Assembly: GCF_032062135.1 (NCBI RefSeq)
Contig: NC_092866.1
Span: 23,363,264-23,427,263, forward strand
Length of the DNA stretch: 64,000 nucleotides
Reading direction: 5' to 3'
Source of the DNA: Pyxicephalus adspersus
Taxonomy: Eukaryota > Chordata > Amphibia > Anura > Pyxicephalidae
Part shown: positions 48,401 through 58,822 of the stretch, piece by piece
How positions within the stretch are numbered: the first letter of the stretch is position 1
Layout of the letters: the number at the start of each line of letters is the position of its first letter
Position numbers and translations under genes: made by a program
Notes under the pieces: model-generated
Databases searched by the model: none
What the model was told of the DNA's origin: nothing
Seen by the model: only the letters and a program-made list of their open reading frames with translations

Positions 48401-51400
48401 ATACACAGTATTTCCCTCTGTCCTGTTAACAACTCATGGGACGGGTTTGGCATACTATACAGTTATTCTAGTAGATTATGAGTATTAGAGAGAAAAAAAG
48501 CAAAAAGATTAAGTTATGACCGTATCGTGTTGCGTAAGAATCAGACGCATTTCGCCTCAATGGGCTTCTTCAGGGATAGGTTTATAAGCATACTAAACGG
48601 TCTATCACTTGAATAGTAATTCAAATTAGTCACAGTGAAGATATATATTCACAAATTGGATATCAGTGGCATCACAGCTGTAGAAATTGCGCATGAGTAT
48701 TTATGCTTTTTTTTTATCTCAGAAGGTTTTTGGTTGTTGCTGGCTTCTCTGGGATCAGACTTGTGTTGACAAGCATTCATCCATTAAAGTTTGTTGGATT
48801 GGATTATAGAGAAAAACCTTCTTAAATTCCTTAGAATAGAGATTGCTCAAATCAAATGCAGAGTGCAGCAGAGCACGGGTAATGTGGAGACAGATGGATG
48901 TCTTGATAACGCAAAACATGCATGGACCAAAGTTACATGTTGTAGAATCACTGAATTATTGTCTATGCACTTTTTTACTACATAAAATATATTGCAATAT
49001 GCAAGACAGGGAAGTTATTTGCACGACTCTAACATTATATTTCAAATAATTTTTTTAGAACCAGGGCATGGAACTGCCATTCTTGGTTCCACAGCTGGCC
49101 GACTTCAAACAGGTGTAAATTGCTTGCAAGGATTCAAAGAAGACAAACGTAACAAAGTCACTCCAGGTAAGACAGCATTATATATTTGTTTTGTAAGTTA
49201 ACATTTTTATTTTGCCCACAGTTTCAGGTATTTGGCATGAATTATCTGTTACAGCCACTATACCAGCAAAATCGCAGGGACTGCTGTCAGTTTACCAGGT
49301 CTCTGACAATAAAGATTGTAGGCTTTATTGATAAATATATTGTAGCAACATTAACACTAATGAGCACTAATTATCTCCTTCCTCCCATTTGAATCTTAAT
49401 GATTTTAATAACTGTTATTACCCAGAAACATTATTTTATTCTCAATTAAACAGAAAAAACATTTTTTTTTAAATCGGTTTAAAACTAATATTGAATAATA
49501 ACAATTAAAAAATACAATACTGACTAAAGTGCTTGCTTGTTGGTGTTGGTAACAAACATTTATGACTGTAATTCGATTGCATTCAAGTTACAATTTATGC
49601 AGATCCGTTTCTTGAGAAACCAAATCCATGAATAGTCTACTTGCAGGCCAATGTGAACCTAACTGTAAATATCCAATACTGTAAAGTTGTATTATGGTAA
49701 TGATGCAAATAACTGTGATTTGTTCTCAGTGTTATACTTGAATTATGGACCATTCACCTCCTATGCTCCATCGTATGACTCAACCTTTGCAAACATTGGC
49801 AAGGATGATTCTGATCTAATTTATACAATGTATGGAGAGGACCCCAACCCTCAGGGAAATTTCAGGTATAGTAGCATAAATATCTAGTATTTGCTTTTCT
49901 GGCCTTTCTATTTTTTTATGTAAATATTTTTCAGTTACAAATAAATGTACTTGTCTTCAGCATTCTTAAAGTAGACAGAAAAAAAATGAATGTAAATATT
50001 CTAGTCTTACACAAAGATGTACATTTTTGGGCTTACCTGCATAGTTACTTTGTAGTTTGCTGTGGGAGGTTTCATTGAATAAATTCCTTTACTTCCTTTT
50101 GAGTAAAAGGTTGTTTGCAGGACAGAAACTGAGAGGTAAAATGCTATGTTTAAGTTGCTAGCTAGCTCTTTGTTGTTTTCCTAGTTTTCCCTTATAGTCT
50201 GGTTAGACCTAGTCACAAGAACAGAAGGTGAAGAGAAAGCTCCATAAATGGCAGTAAAGCATGGCAGAGCCTCAACTCTAACCTTTTGTTCTAGAAACTT
50301 ATTAACACTGGTCATTTTTTCTGCTTTATTAGAACTGTAATATGTAAGGCATTCTATATATAGAAGTATATAACATTTCAGTAAAATATGTTCACATTTT
50401 ATTTTAGCCTACAAGAGTTCTTAGAGAATTTAAAGAGCCAACCTTATGGAATGGTGGACTGTGTTCTCGATGCTTTCAGTGATGGAGAATATTCAAGAAC
50501 AGAAAGAGAGCAGAACAAGGTAACAATAAGTTCTGAAATGTTATGAATGTGTTCAAATAATCATTTAGGCTATGCAGTTATTTTTATAAAATGGCTTTAA
50601 TATATTTTAAAAAGGGGTTTGTAGTGGTTCTGCACATATTCTTTTAATTATAAATAGGACAAAACAATTAGGATTTTTTTATATATATTTTTTTATCTGG
50701 CACTTTTATATTCAGATCTGTTCAGCCTTTATATGCTTTGCTAAAAGATAGAATTTGTTGATTATATTTGTTTTACAGGCAGCAGTAAGTGAAAGCTCAG
50801 CAAGGTCGGACAGTGTTGGCACCACTGACCAGTTTGCAAGTTTAAAGTCTGTGTTTGGTGTGGAATTATTTGAAGAGAATTTTGAATCGGAAGGTAGGAA
50901 AACAACTTCATTTCTTCAGTCGGGTTTGTCTGTATATGATAATCCACCTGTTTCAGTTGCTGGAAGTATAGTGCTTGCATCTTACACACATTGGTATCCG
51001 TTATTTATTATATACGTCCCTGAAATTTCTGCATGAATGTCTTGCATTTTGCTGAATTTATGTTTTAAAAGTGTACTCTAAGCTAGAGTTCAGAATAGTC
51101 TAGCTGAAATCCTCAAAGTAAAATGTAGGCAGTAGTTGGTTCTTACAACCAAAGTGAAACTTGTTCTTGCTGAGGGTCAGACCTCCAAATAGGTTTAGAG
51201 AAAAAAGTGCTTTGAAGACAATAAGAGCATTAAGAATAGGAGCAAGAACAGCAACAATTATTCCCCTGTACTCACATCTTCCCTTTATTATGTTAAATGA
51301 GGTCATGGCCAACAGCCCCTGCAACCCACTGTGTTTTGTGGTAACATTGTGTCAAAGTATAAAACCACACATTGTGGCTGGGAACTGTTGAATGCCATAG

Positions 51401-53301
51401 AAAACTATGGAGGCTGCTGTGGAACATAGAGAGGGAGAGATAGGAAACACAGGATGCTATGAAAGTGAGTATCAGAGACCTACTGCTGGTTCTTTTAAGG
51501 ATTAACAAGGTTGCTTTATCTCCTGGCAAAAGCACCTATGATTTTTTTAGGTTGTTGTAATAGATACAATTGTAAGATTTTCTCCTTTTTCCCTAATATG
51601 TACATATTATTCCCTGTTTAATCTACAGCGTTGCTTAATATAAATTCTGTTTATAATAATGGGGTATGTTAAATGTTATCTGGGAATTTTACTAAAGTTG
51701 TAATTTTTCTAATAGTGTAATAATGGCTGGGAAACTGAAATTGATATTAATTTTCCATAAATTCTGTACTAACACAATATAATTGCAGAATCAGAGAAAT
51801 TCCAGAAGAAGTTGGATGAAACCACTAAATTACTTTGGGAGTTACAAGAAGTTCAAAATGAGCGCCTAAGTACAAAACCTCCTCCAAATATGGTTTGTCT
51901 GCTAGCTCCATCTGCAAAGGAAGTTCAGATTGGTAAGTTCTATTAAAACCATTTATGTATTGAAAATCTACTACTTAAAGCTGATGTTAATTGGCATATC
52001 ATGTATGTGTTTCTTCTTCCTCCTCCTCACCAATATCTTATTCGGTTACTAATCTTATTAGGTTACTAAATAAAACCTAAATAAAAATTTTTAAAAAATA
52101 AATGAAAATTGTACTCAAAAATTCCAAATTTACCTTTTTTTTTCTAATTTAAACTGACAAACAAAACTAAGTACATGTATTCAAATCTGCATTAAAGCCC
52201 CTTTCCTTCAACCAAAAAATAGTTTAAAAAATACTAGTCCTAGAAATAAAATGTTTGGTCTAACAAATAATATTTGGTTGTCATCATGGTCATGGATGTC
52301 CGAGAAAAATATAATGTAGCTAGCTATTTGAGGAAGTCTTACCTTGGTAGGTTCACTTTAGACTGAAAAAAAGCTCTGTGGCCTATTCTGTGTCTCCCAT
52401 TATAGCCATCACAGCCTCAGAATGTCTCATCACTTCACAGACACAATGATAATTTACCACTGACCCATTAAATGTTACAGGATGTTACTGATCTGACACA
52501 AGCAATGTTGGACAAGATTTTGGCAACGTTTCTTAAACAATGCAGTAGACTTGTGCTGTGGCTTTATTTTAGTCTAATATGAATTTGTCCTTTAAATATT
52601 TTCTTTCTTTAAGCATGCTTACTACAGAAGAAGGCATAACACTAAAAACAGATAGATCACCTCCAAATAGGCAATATCCAAGTCTGTTTTTTCCTCCTTC
52701 CATTTGAATCTTGCTTTGACCAATGTTTATCAGTATGCCTTTTATCAGTCTAAACAGTTGTGTCAAAGCAAGTATTACCAGTGAGGGCAACTGACAAGTT
52801 CATTTTTTATATGAAACAGCTGATTATTGTCAGTACTGCTTTCTCTTATCTGCATTTCTTATTAGCTCACAGGGTTTAATTTAAACAAGGATACTATTTG
52901 GTAAAATAGTTTTGGGATTTTTTTTTTCAGCTGAAAAAGTGAATGAGAACCTGAAAGAACTGGCCCAGCAAGTACACCCAGGGGACATTGCCAGTGTTTC
53001 TGGAATCCGGAAGGCTATGGGAATTATCAGTCCATATGTGGACACAGAAGAGATGATAGTGGATCTGACAACAGGTTTGATTTTTTTTTACTTTTTATGC
53101 TTCCTGATGACAAGTAACATTTTGATTCACATTTCTCACAATATATAATAAATGTGTAATTGCATCCCTAAAATGTACCTGTCTTCAAAAAATGTGTTTT
53201 GCAATGTGAAGTTACATACTTTCTTTATTTTCCCAACAGATAATCAAGAAAGCCAGGCAATACCTAAAAACAAAAGCGAGTGCCTGCAGATTGCAACATA
53301 G
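38047..53301 (+). CDS. BRD7: Bromodomain-containing protein 7 (BRD7), complete, 16 coding exons
   Basis: BRD7 is a nuclear acetyl-lysine reader and subunit of the PBAF form of SWI/SNF, also linked to p53 and BRCA1 transcription. Joining 16 exons gives 1,920 nt in one frame, 639 residues (human about 651). All 15 introns are GT-AG and phases agree. The start ATG is fixed by the family opening MGKKHKKHK and has G at -3 and +4. A Lys-rich basic tract (about 75-110) follows YVEKPLKLVLKVG. The bromodomain (about 138-240) has FAFPVTD, the ZA-loop IAPGYSMIIKNPMDF, and the acetyl-lysine-binding Asn in MIYNKP (about Asn217). The DUF3512 region contains LQGFKEDKRNKVTP and VLYLNYG..SSYAP-like FTSYAP; BRD9 lacks this form, which separates the paralogues. 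A probable coiled coil (KLDETTKLLWELQEVQNERL) and ELAQQV..GDI near the C-terminus complete it. No frameshift or missing key residue. Confidence 0.97.
39121..39430. mobile_element. hAT-like element in BRD7 intron 1
   Basis: Ends CAGTGGTCGCCAACC and the inverted GGTTGACGACCGCTG. Flanks ATCTAAAC (39113-39120) and ATTTAAAT (39431-39438) agree at 6 of 8. Subterminal GGACCACTAAATCCATA is shared with the 31374 element, and inner GTCTGAGCCTGTGATGGG with the fragment at 61095. Confidence 0.85.
39888..39932 (+). CDS. BRD7: Candidate 45-nt in-frame cassette exon of BRD7
   Basis: A strong acceptor (branch-like AACTGAT, then TTTTTATTTTTACAG|G) and donor (AAAA|GTAAGA) bound 45 nt between exons 1 and 2. 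Spliced in phase 1 it adds fifteen residues rich in Lys and Ala (KGAQAANAEKKKDK plus junction codons) with no stop and keeps the downstream frame. Exon 1 also splices in frame directly to 40522, so this would be optional. I do not recall an equivalent in human BRD7. Transcript evidence is absent here. Confidence 0.5.
40522..40724 (+). CDS. BRD7: BRD7 coding exon 2
   Basis: 203 nt, enters phase 1 and leaves phase 0. Encodes YVEKPLKLVLKVGTGEVKEL and the lysine-rich tract. Acceptor TTTCCTTTCAG, donor AAG|GTGTGT. Confidence 0.96.
41326..41449 (+). CDS. BRD7: BRD7 coding exon 3
   Basis: 124 nt, starts DDKKKKDKSQHD. Acidic/serine linker before the bromodomain. Donor AAG|GTAAAG, phase 1. Confidence 0.93.
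42006..42060 (+). CDS. BRD7: BRD7 coding exon 4
   Basis: 55 nt encoding QTPLQEALNQLVRQLQ, the first bromodomain helix. Donor AAAG|GTAAGA, phase 2. Confidence 0.96.
42331..42410. repeat. (GT)n(AT)n compound microsatellite, BRD7 intron 4
   Basis: About 33 bases of GT followed by about 47 of AT, likely length-polymorphic. Confidence 0.97.
42521..42763 (+). mobile_element. TTAA-type MITE, copy 3, BRD7 intron 4
   Basis: Left AGCGGACCTAAACTAAAATT and right AATTTAGTTCAGTTTACTTC then TGCT are degenerate inverted copies. TTAA follows on the right (42764-42767); CTAA on the left. It contains AAAGATGGTGGCGGC at about 42618 and a donor-like AAGGTGAGTG at about 42721. A short hairpin AAAGGGTAGACAACCCTTT lies near the left end. 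Confidence 0.78.
43076..43220 (+). CDS. BRD7: BRD7 coding exon 5
   Basis: 145 nt carrying the bromodomain ZA loop (FFAFPVTDFIAPGYSMIIKN, PMDFSTIKEKI). Ends phase 0 before GTATGG. Confidence 0.97.
44059..44169 (+). CDS. BRD7: BRD7 coding exon 6
   Basis: 111 nt, phase 0 to 0. NFKQICHNAMIYNKPGTIYF holds the acetyl-lysine-binding Asn and the BC loop. Ends GMKILSQ. Confidence 0.97.
45593..45768 (+). CDS. BRD7: BRD7 coding exon 7
   Basis: 176 nt encoding ERIQSLKQSIEFMADLQ and an acidic/serine linker ending FKTPVKDFK. Donor AGAG|GTATGT, phase 2. Confidence 0.94.
46355..46484 (+). CDS. BRD7: BRD7 coding exon 8
   Basis: 130 nt, KDKDQSEDKQRVNDGLSEKE ... KLTKRAANSR. Donor CGG|GTCAGT is slightly weak but the only one keeping frame and homology. 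Confidence 0.92.
46832..47049. mobile_element. Foldback-hairpin MITE in BRD7 intron 8
   Basis: GAGCCTGATTTATTAAAGCT, AAGCCTGGAGAAGATAGACT; right arm ATGCCAGGTTTGCTGGATCA and TTAGAAATCTTTAATAATTC. The terminal right arm is worn. Confidence 0.85.
47050..47340. repeat. Interspersed module adjoining the hairpin, copy 2 (BRD7 intron 8)
   Basis: ACAACAGGACTTTGAGCTAA, CTAATCGGTCACTGCTCACC and AGATAGATCTTTGTAAT align with the 16251-16620 module in the same order and on the same side of the hairpin. Confidence 0.6.
48017..48089 (+). CDS. BRD7: BRD7 coding exon 9
   Basis: 73 nt, LEFERRKQDGTTTLALFNPG. Donor TTGG|GTATGT, phase 1. Start of the conserved DUF3512 core. Confidence 0.96.
48531..48590 (-). 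mobile_element. Penelope-like/hammerhead-like motif, antisense in BRD7 intron 9
   Basis: The minus strand reads CCCTGAAGAAGCCC, then ATTGAGGCGAAATGCGTCTG. This keeps CUGANGA and GCGAAA separated by a GCC/GGC pair, the order of a minimal hammerhead core, and matches a block I link to Penelope-like elements. An unpaired A next to the stem and missing flanking stems make activity doubtful. Confidence 0.35.
49059..49166 (+). CDS. BRD7: BRD7 coding exon 10
   Basis: 108 nt, EPGHGTAILGSTAGRLQTGV and LQGFKEDKRNKVTP. Donor CAG|GTAAGA, phase 1. Confidence 0.97.
49730..49865 (+). CDS. BRD7: BRD7 coding exon 11
   Basis: 136 nt, VLYLNYGPFTSYAPSYDSTF, ANIGKDDSDLIYTMYGED. Donor CAG|GTATAG, phase 2. Confidence 0.97.
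50408..50519 (+). CDS. BRD7: BRD7 coding exon 12
   Basis: 112 nt, LQEFLENLKSQPYGMVDCVL then DAFSDGEYSRTEREQNK. Donor AAG|GTAACA, phase 0. Confidence 0.94.
50779..50893 (+). CDS. BRD7: BRD7 coding exon 13
   Basis: 115 nt, AAVSESSARSDSVGTTDQFA, SLKSVFGVELFEENFESE. Donor AAG|GTAGGA, phase 1. Confidence 0.93.
51590..51660 (+). mobile_element. LINE/SINE tail fragment in BRD7 intron 13
   Basis: CTACAGCGTTGCTTAATATA then AATTCTGTTTATAATAAT matches the tail at 33790-33850. Only the tail remains. Confidence 0.55.
51789..51932 (+). CDS. BRD7: BRD7 coding exon 14
   Basis: 144 nt, FQKKLDETTKLLWELQEVQN then ERLSTKPPPNMVCLLAP: probable coiled coil and a proline-rich end. Donor TTG|GTAAGT, phase 1. Confidence 0.97.
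52931..53074 (+). CDS. BRD7: BRD7 coding exon 15
   Basis: 144 nt, VNENLKELAQQVHPGDIASV and GIRKAMGIISP. Acceptor T10CAG, donor CAG|GTTTGA (weakest donor of the gene), phase 1. Confidence 0.95.
53240..53301 (+). CDS. BRD7: BRD7 coding exon 16 (terminal)
   Basis: 62 nt including TAG at 53299-53301. The tail (NQESQAIPKNKSECLQIAT) is unlike the human end, as expected for the variable C-terminus. Confidence 0.9.
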
Positions 53302-53349
53302 AAGCCAAGGTGGACCAAACTTGTATATTTGTACCAAATCTTTTTGTTC

Positions 53350-53355
53350 AATAAA
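53350..53355 (+). terminator. BRD7: BRD7 polyadenylation signal AATAAA
   Basis: A canonical AATAAA 49 nt after the stop codon, followed by a T/GT-rich stretch (GTTTTTTGTATTTGTTGTG), the usual downstream element. It implies a 3' UTR of only about 70-80 nt unless a distal site is also used. Confidence 0.8.
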
Positions 53356-53375
53356 CATGGTGAACCTGTTTTTTG

Positions 53376-53975
53376 TATTTGTTGTGTTAGAGACTTATTG
53401 AATGCAGACATATACAGGCAAAAATAGGTACAGATTCATAGTATCATATTCTTGGAGATCTTAAAAAAATAATCACTTCTTCACTGAATCTGGCAATGAA
53501 AGATTTGCAATTTTTAAGGTAGTCATTAAACCAAGCCACACAGGTTATCAGGTTATCCCTAAATAAAGAAAACACAACAGCTCAAACTACTACTGTTTCT
53601 GTAAGATATTAAAAAACATACTTACAAGTCCATGAAGACCAGCTCTGTCCTCCTTGCACCCAAAGTATTTGCACTTTCTCTTTTACTTCCTCGCTGCCAT
53701 CTTGGATTTACAGGGTGGCTGTCGTTTTCTGTTTTACACAGCCGGAAACTTATTTTATGTGCAAATTTGGCCGCAGGTAAACTGTATTCAAGTTTCCTGT
53801 AATACTGCGATTTATATATGTAAGTAGGGATCAGAACTGTCTACGGACTGCTACTCTACCACATCTAAGTTTATGTACAGCCTCAACAAAATTATAAGTT
53901 CACAGCAATTCAGATTCAACTCAACTCAAAACATAGTGAACAACATACGGGTTTTAATTGCAAAAAGCAATTTTA
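53376..53975. other. BRD7-ADCY7 intergenic, first part
   Basis: No exon or named repeat recognised. Confidence 0.45.
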
Positions 53976-54060
53976 AGGGCACTGTTTTAAAAACAGAGAA
54001 TCTGACAATTAAAAAGTTTAAAGGAATGTCTGATTCACCGTTTTAAAAATACAGCCCTAA
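53976..54060. mobile_element. Short foldback element
   Basis: AGGGCACTGTTTTAAAAACA at the left and GTTTTAAAAATACAGCCCT at the right are imperfect inverted copies, resembling the 21282 family. Confidence 0.55.
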
Positions 54061-55839
54061 GAGGTTTGTTCAGGATTAAAATGGCGACATCTGAACAGAA
54101 AAGGTAAGCATTTTTTTTGCTGGACTACTAGTAATGGGTTAAGAGAAATAAAAAATGTGTACACAAGTTTATAAAGGTGGGTTTTGAGAGCTTGTTTAAA
54201 TAGGAAATAAGACAAAAGTAGGAGGAAACTTAATGGGATGGGGAAGGCTATTCCAGAGAGGGGTGGCTGTAAAGGAGGGTTAGTGTCGTACATGGGAAGA
54301 GGTTATGAGTAAGGAAGTCATTAGCCTCTTGCCAGACAGAGGTAGGCTTGTGGAGTTTTCTTCCTACAAAATTAAAGCTTTAGTTTGTGATGGTGCTGCA
54401 TGTTCACCAGTGAGCAACAGCTGAAGAAGGCCGTTAAAAACCAAGAGCAGACTTGCCTGGGTATCTGGTTAGGAAAAAGTACAACGTTCTGCATGTGGCC
54501 CAGGCAGGATATGTGCATTAGGTGGCGAAAGGCTGCCAGGAGTACAGCATGGCACCATGTGAGATGGGAGGCTGGCTGCTGTAAAGTTAAGCAGATGGAG
54601 AGGTTAGAGCTACCACTAGCAATGAAGGTAGCAGGTGAGACTTTTCCTAATTCCCCATCCTAAGTTTTAGGCTGCAACATTGTTAAGTTTCCAACACACT
54701 ATTCACCTAGCAGTTCCCACAGATTGGTAGATATTTTTTTTTATCATAAGTGTTTCAATGCCTACTATTCATTCCCTCAGTAGTGTTTATGATATAAAAA
54801 TGCTTAGCACCTGTTTAGCATCTTCCCCCAGTGGCTTGATTATGTTTTTTCACATCTCCAAACTCTCTGCAGTAGGTTTTCCTACAGCTCCCTTTACATT
54901 GCTTACATTATAATATGACACCATTTCTTGTCACCAACCCTTTCACTTGCTACATTTTATATCAGCCCTTCTATTCACTGTGTTTTCTCTCAAATCTTAA
55001 GACTATCCCCTGACTTTAATGCAAATATTAAATGCCATTATCTCATCTTGAAGATACTATAATGATTTACTATTTATTTATAAAAGACAAACATATAAAG
55101 GGGTTCTGTACATTCGTATTCTAAAAATTTCAGACAATTTAAAAATAAAAAAGGGGGAGGACAAATTCACTCTCACCTCTCATCTCAAGCACCTTCTCCG
55201 CCTTTTGTAAATGTTGATGGGGACTTTTTTTTTTTTTTTTTTTTTTTAATTTTGGAGCTGCTTAAAAAATTACTCTCCTGGAAAGAAGGTACTAACAGGA
55301 TTTACAGCAGTAGGCATCACACCTAGAGTCTGCCGATCCTGGTAGACAGCCTTGCTTCTAATGCACATCAACACGGTCTGCATTTTTATTACGCCAGAAA
55401 ATTCATCAACTATGCATTGGAGAAAACATACTCTCCCTTCCTCACTATTCTTAGAAAGAGAAAATAGGGGGTTGTCCAGAAAAAAAAAAACCAGATATGG
55501 ACATCCTCGTTTGACATTTTTCTTCTACCATCTTGACTCCATAATTACTCTTCCTAAACTCTACTACCTTTAAAGCCTTACTACTAGCGCTTCTCAGTTA
55601 CCGGTAGTTTAGCCTTGGTCTCCCTAGTCCTCTTGCCATTTTCTTCATGACACCTACATCTGTTAGTAACTATTGAACCTTCGAATTTAATTGGAGTTCC
55701 AATCTAATTTCAATAAGAGACTGCTGTATGAAAAAAAAAAAAAATTCCGATCATTCACGTGTTGCAAATTGTGTTGTTTGTCAGTGTGTGTTTGTAGATA
55801 TATATACATATATTATGTAAAATACTATCATAAATTACC
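54061..55839. other. Intergenic; old repeat-like sequence
   Basis: At 54079-54108 AAAATGGCGACATCTG...AAAAG|GTAAGC looks like a small first exon but has no supported partner. 54160-54320 (GGTGGGTTTTGAGAGC, GGGGAAGGCTATTCCAGAG) resembles a widespread frog LINE-derived repeat. T22 run at about 55226-55247. Confidence 0.4.
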
Positions 55840-56254
55840 TCTTACTTGTGCGGGTGCGAGATCGGGTGACGTAGCCTTCTGTTTATGGGTAAAAAAAGGA
55901 TGCTGATCTCACTGAGAGATTATTATTATTAATAAACAGAATTTATATAGCGCCAACATAATACGCAACGCTGTACATTAAATAGGGGTAGCAAATGACA
56001 GACAGTTGCAGACTGTGACACAGGAGGAGAAAAGGACCCTGCCCCGAGGAGCTTACAATCTAGGAGATCTGCATTTTTCCCCTATTGAAAAGAAAGCTCC
56101 TTCTGCAAGCAACCTAGAGCCTCCTGGGATGCGTGACTTGGGAAAGGAGCTTCACCCCCCTACCACCACCGTCAAAAAAGAAGGTAATTTTTACATAAAA
56201 GGGTTGTTATACCCTTTTATGTAAAGTAAAAATCCTTGTGATAGGATGTCCGCT
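55840..56254 (-). mobile_element. TTAA-type MITE variant, copy 4, antisense
   Basis: The high end GTCCGCT|TTAA (TTAA 56255-56258) and the short hairpin ACATAAAAGGG...CCCTTTTATGT (about 56195-56222) match the left part of the family in reverse. CGAGATCGGGTGACGT at about 55857 echoes GATCGGGTGACAT in the 42521 copy. A LINE tail (55920-56067) has inserted inside. The low end is uncertain. Confidence 0.45.
55920..56067 (-). mobile_element. LINE 3' tail fragment, antisense
   Basis: Reverse of the 33695 tail: (ATT)n, TTTATATAGCGCCAACATAA, CGCAACGCTGTACATT, ACAGGAGGAGAAAAGGACCC, GAGCTTACAATCTAGGAG. Confidence 0.8.
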
Positions 56255-56258
56255 TTAA

Positions 56259-58822
56259 TCTTTTAGAATAAAAAAAGTTTACTAAAACCTGTCCACACTT
56301 TCCCACAATATGTTTATTTAGGAAGGTATAGACAATCATAAATCAAATTATTTTGTATAGGGGGGTTTTCTAAATATAACACAAAAAAATTTTGATGTAA
56401 TTAGGGATTTTACAAGTGGAAAAACTGCCTTTCACATTTGTACAAATGGTCATTTTAAAACACAAACAGCATTACCAGGAGTCTGGAAAAGTCTGGATTA
56501 GGAAAATAATTTTTTTTTATCGGTACTTACAAATGAACCACTTTATTATATAGCCCCTGGTAGAGGGAGTACCACTTGCTGCTGCCCCTATTTTTTTCTC
56601 TTTGGGGCTGCCACAGTTAGTATCTCCCCATAGAGGCAACATTTCATGGCAAAAGGTAACAGAAAACACACCACAACTTCACCGAGTTTTAAACCTAGCC
56701 TTAACCCGTTGAGTACTATACTGTGGGTATGTAGCAGTGTAGGCAGAAGATAGCTTTTTCTTAATGTTCTCCCAGGGATCATAAGTTTGTAAAACACAGC
56801 CACAAACCACCAAGATTATCATTACTGTGCTATTTGACCCTGGATGGTGCCTGAATCAAAATAGTGTCATTCTTCTGGAGAAATAAGTATTACAACGACA
56901 CGTACTGAACACAAAAACCTATATTAATGCTTGGCCCAGTAGTTGGCTATAGAATTCTAATAAAATATTCCATCATGCAAGAACAGAGCTTTATGACCAG
57001 CTGAGCTTATTTTTTTATCGACTGATAAGTTCGAAATCATGCTAAATAATACACAGGTCATTCAGTGTAAAAAGTAAAGCCTGACATACAGGACAATTTT
57101 TATTTCCACAGCCAGTCCACAATAAAAACAACATGAATTTACTTAATTACATAGTAATCAGGGATACCGTAGTATCTGGCAATGATCTTGCCTGTGAAAG
57201 TATAATAAATAAACAGGACATTACAATAATATGTTAAAAAAAAACAACACTGTGGGTTAACATCTGAAAAACATTGGGTATACAGCAGTTTAAAAAGTAC
57301 ATGTGTACAAAATTTACTTACATACAAAATATGAATTAAGTACCCCTACTGAAAACATAAGGATATTAAAAGTAAAAGCCCCATCAATATATAAAAACAA
57401 GAGGTGGTGTGTGGATCGCTTTTACAATCAGTAATTAGCCTTCATCTTTTCCAAAATTGTTACAGGTGTAATATTGCCAATCCTACATATGCCTGGTGTT
57501 GCTTGGGTTTAGCTGTAATAATACGGGATCCTTTGTCTTGAGACATTATAAACTTTTAAGCTACCCATTCAACATTATTGTCCATAAGTAACCATGATAC
57601 ACTAAAGTGCCCATAAACATTATTTTTTTGTTTATGAGCAGGTCCAAATGTTAGCAGACACTTTTGCTGCCTAATCTCACAAACAGTGGTGGGTTTTGAT
57701 CTTCCTGATAAATATAATATATTCTTCCGAGAACAGCCCAGTGCTTGGGGTGCTTACCTAAAGCCATGCACACTTTTACAGGTCTGTGCTCACATTGGCA
57801 ATAAAAATGTATGGTTTCTAATGCCCAATAGTTATGTTATATTGATCTAAGGTTTAACAACCCTTCATCACCCTGTGCACCCTATTGCCTTTTAAAGTGT
57901 AAAAAAAGGAAGGAAAACTAAAATATCTGTCTACAAAAATTACTGGACTATGTCCATTATATGCCTCAGTATTTGGTCCCGTGATCTTTTGAATAAGTGG
58001 GTCTGACCCTTAATGTGACCAAGAACATCAAAAAATTTGGTCCCATGGCCTATCTAATTTTGGATGCTCCTCTGAGGCATCATGCCCACACAGCCAGCTA
58101 CAGTGAAATCCCAGAACTATAGTTTCATCATAGATTTGTTGTGTCTTTATTTGTTTTAGTTACTTAAGTGCATACATTGTGGTGAGTTTTTCATTAAATT
58201 TTTTTTCACAACATGTATAAATTTTTTATTTTATATATTTAAAAAAAATGAGTGACTAGGGAGCACTAGAAATATGTATGGAGACAGAAAAGTAGTAGCA
58301 GGTTTGCTGCTGTACCGTTTTGTCTCACTGAAAATTCAGACCGAGCTGTTTTATAGGAGATGTGTCACGACCTTATATTTTACCAGCTGCAGCTTTCCAG
58401 GTCTGTAAGAATCAAGCGTTAATCCAAAGGCTGTAAAAAGATTTTAAAAAACATGAAACGAAGCACAGTGCTGCAATTGCTGGATAAAAAAATAAACATT
58501 ATAATAAAACATTTCTTTCAAAACCAGATTAAAACCAAATAAAAATTAAAAAAAAATGTAGTCCTAGCCATAATAAGAAAATATATACAAAACCAATGTG
58601 GTATTCCCTTTAAGGCAATAGGATAGACAGGGCTTAACGCCTATTTTACTGTTTCTTTTACAAAGCTGGGACCTGTAACATGCAGTAATTATACATTTAT
58701 TTTCATTAGTTTGGTCCAGTGTTTCCCAACCATGAAGCTGCAAGTTTTCACTTAGAGAAAGAAGTGTAATAAATTATTAATAATTAATGAATATATATAC
58801 TAAAGTATGTGGAAATATTAAA
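56259..58822. other. Intergenic, AT-rich
   Basis: No exon recognised. Part could belong to a long ADCY7 3' UTR on the minus strand, but no polyadenylation site can be chosen with confidence. Confidence 0.4.
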
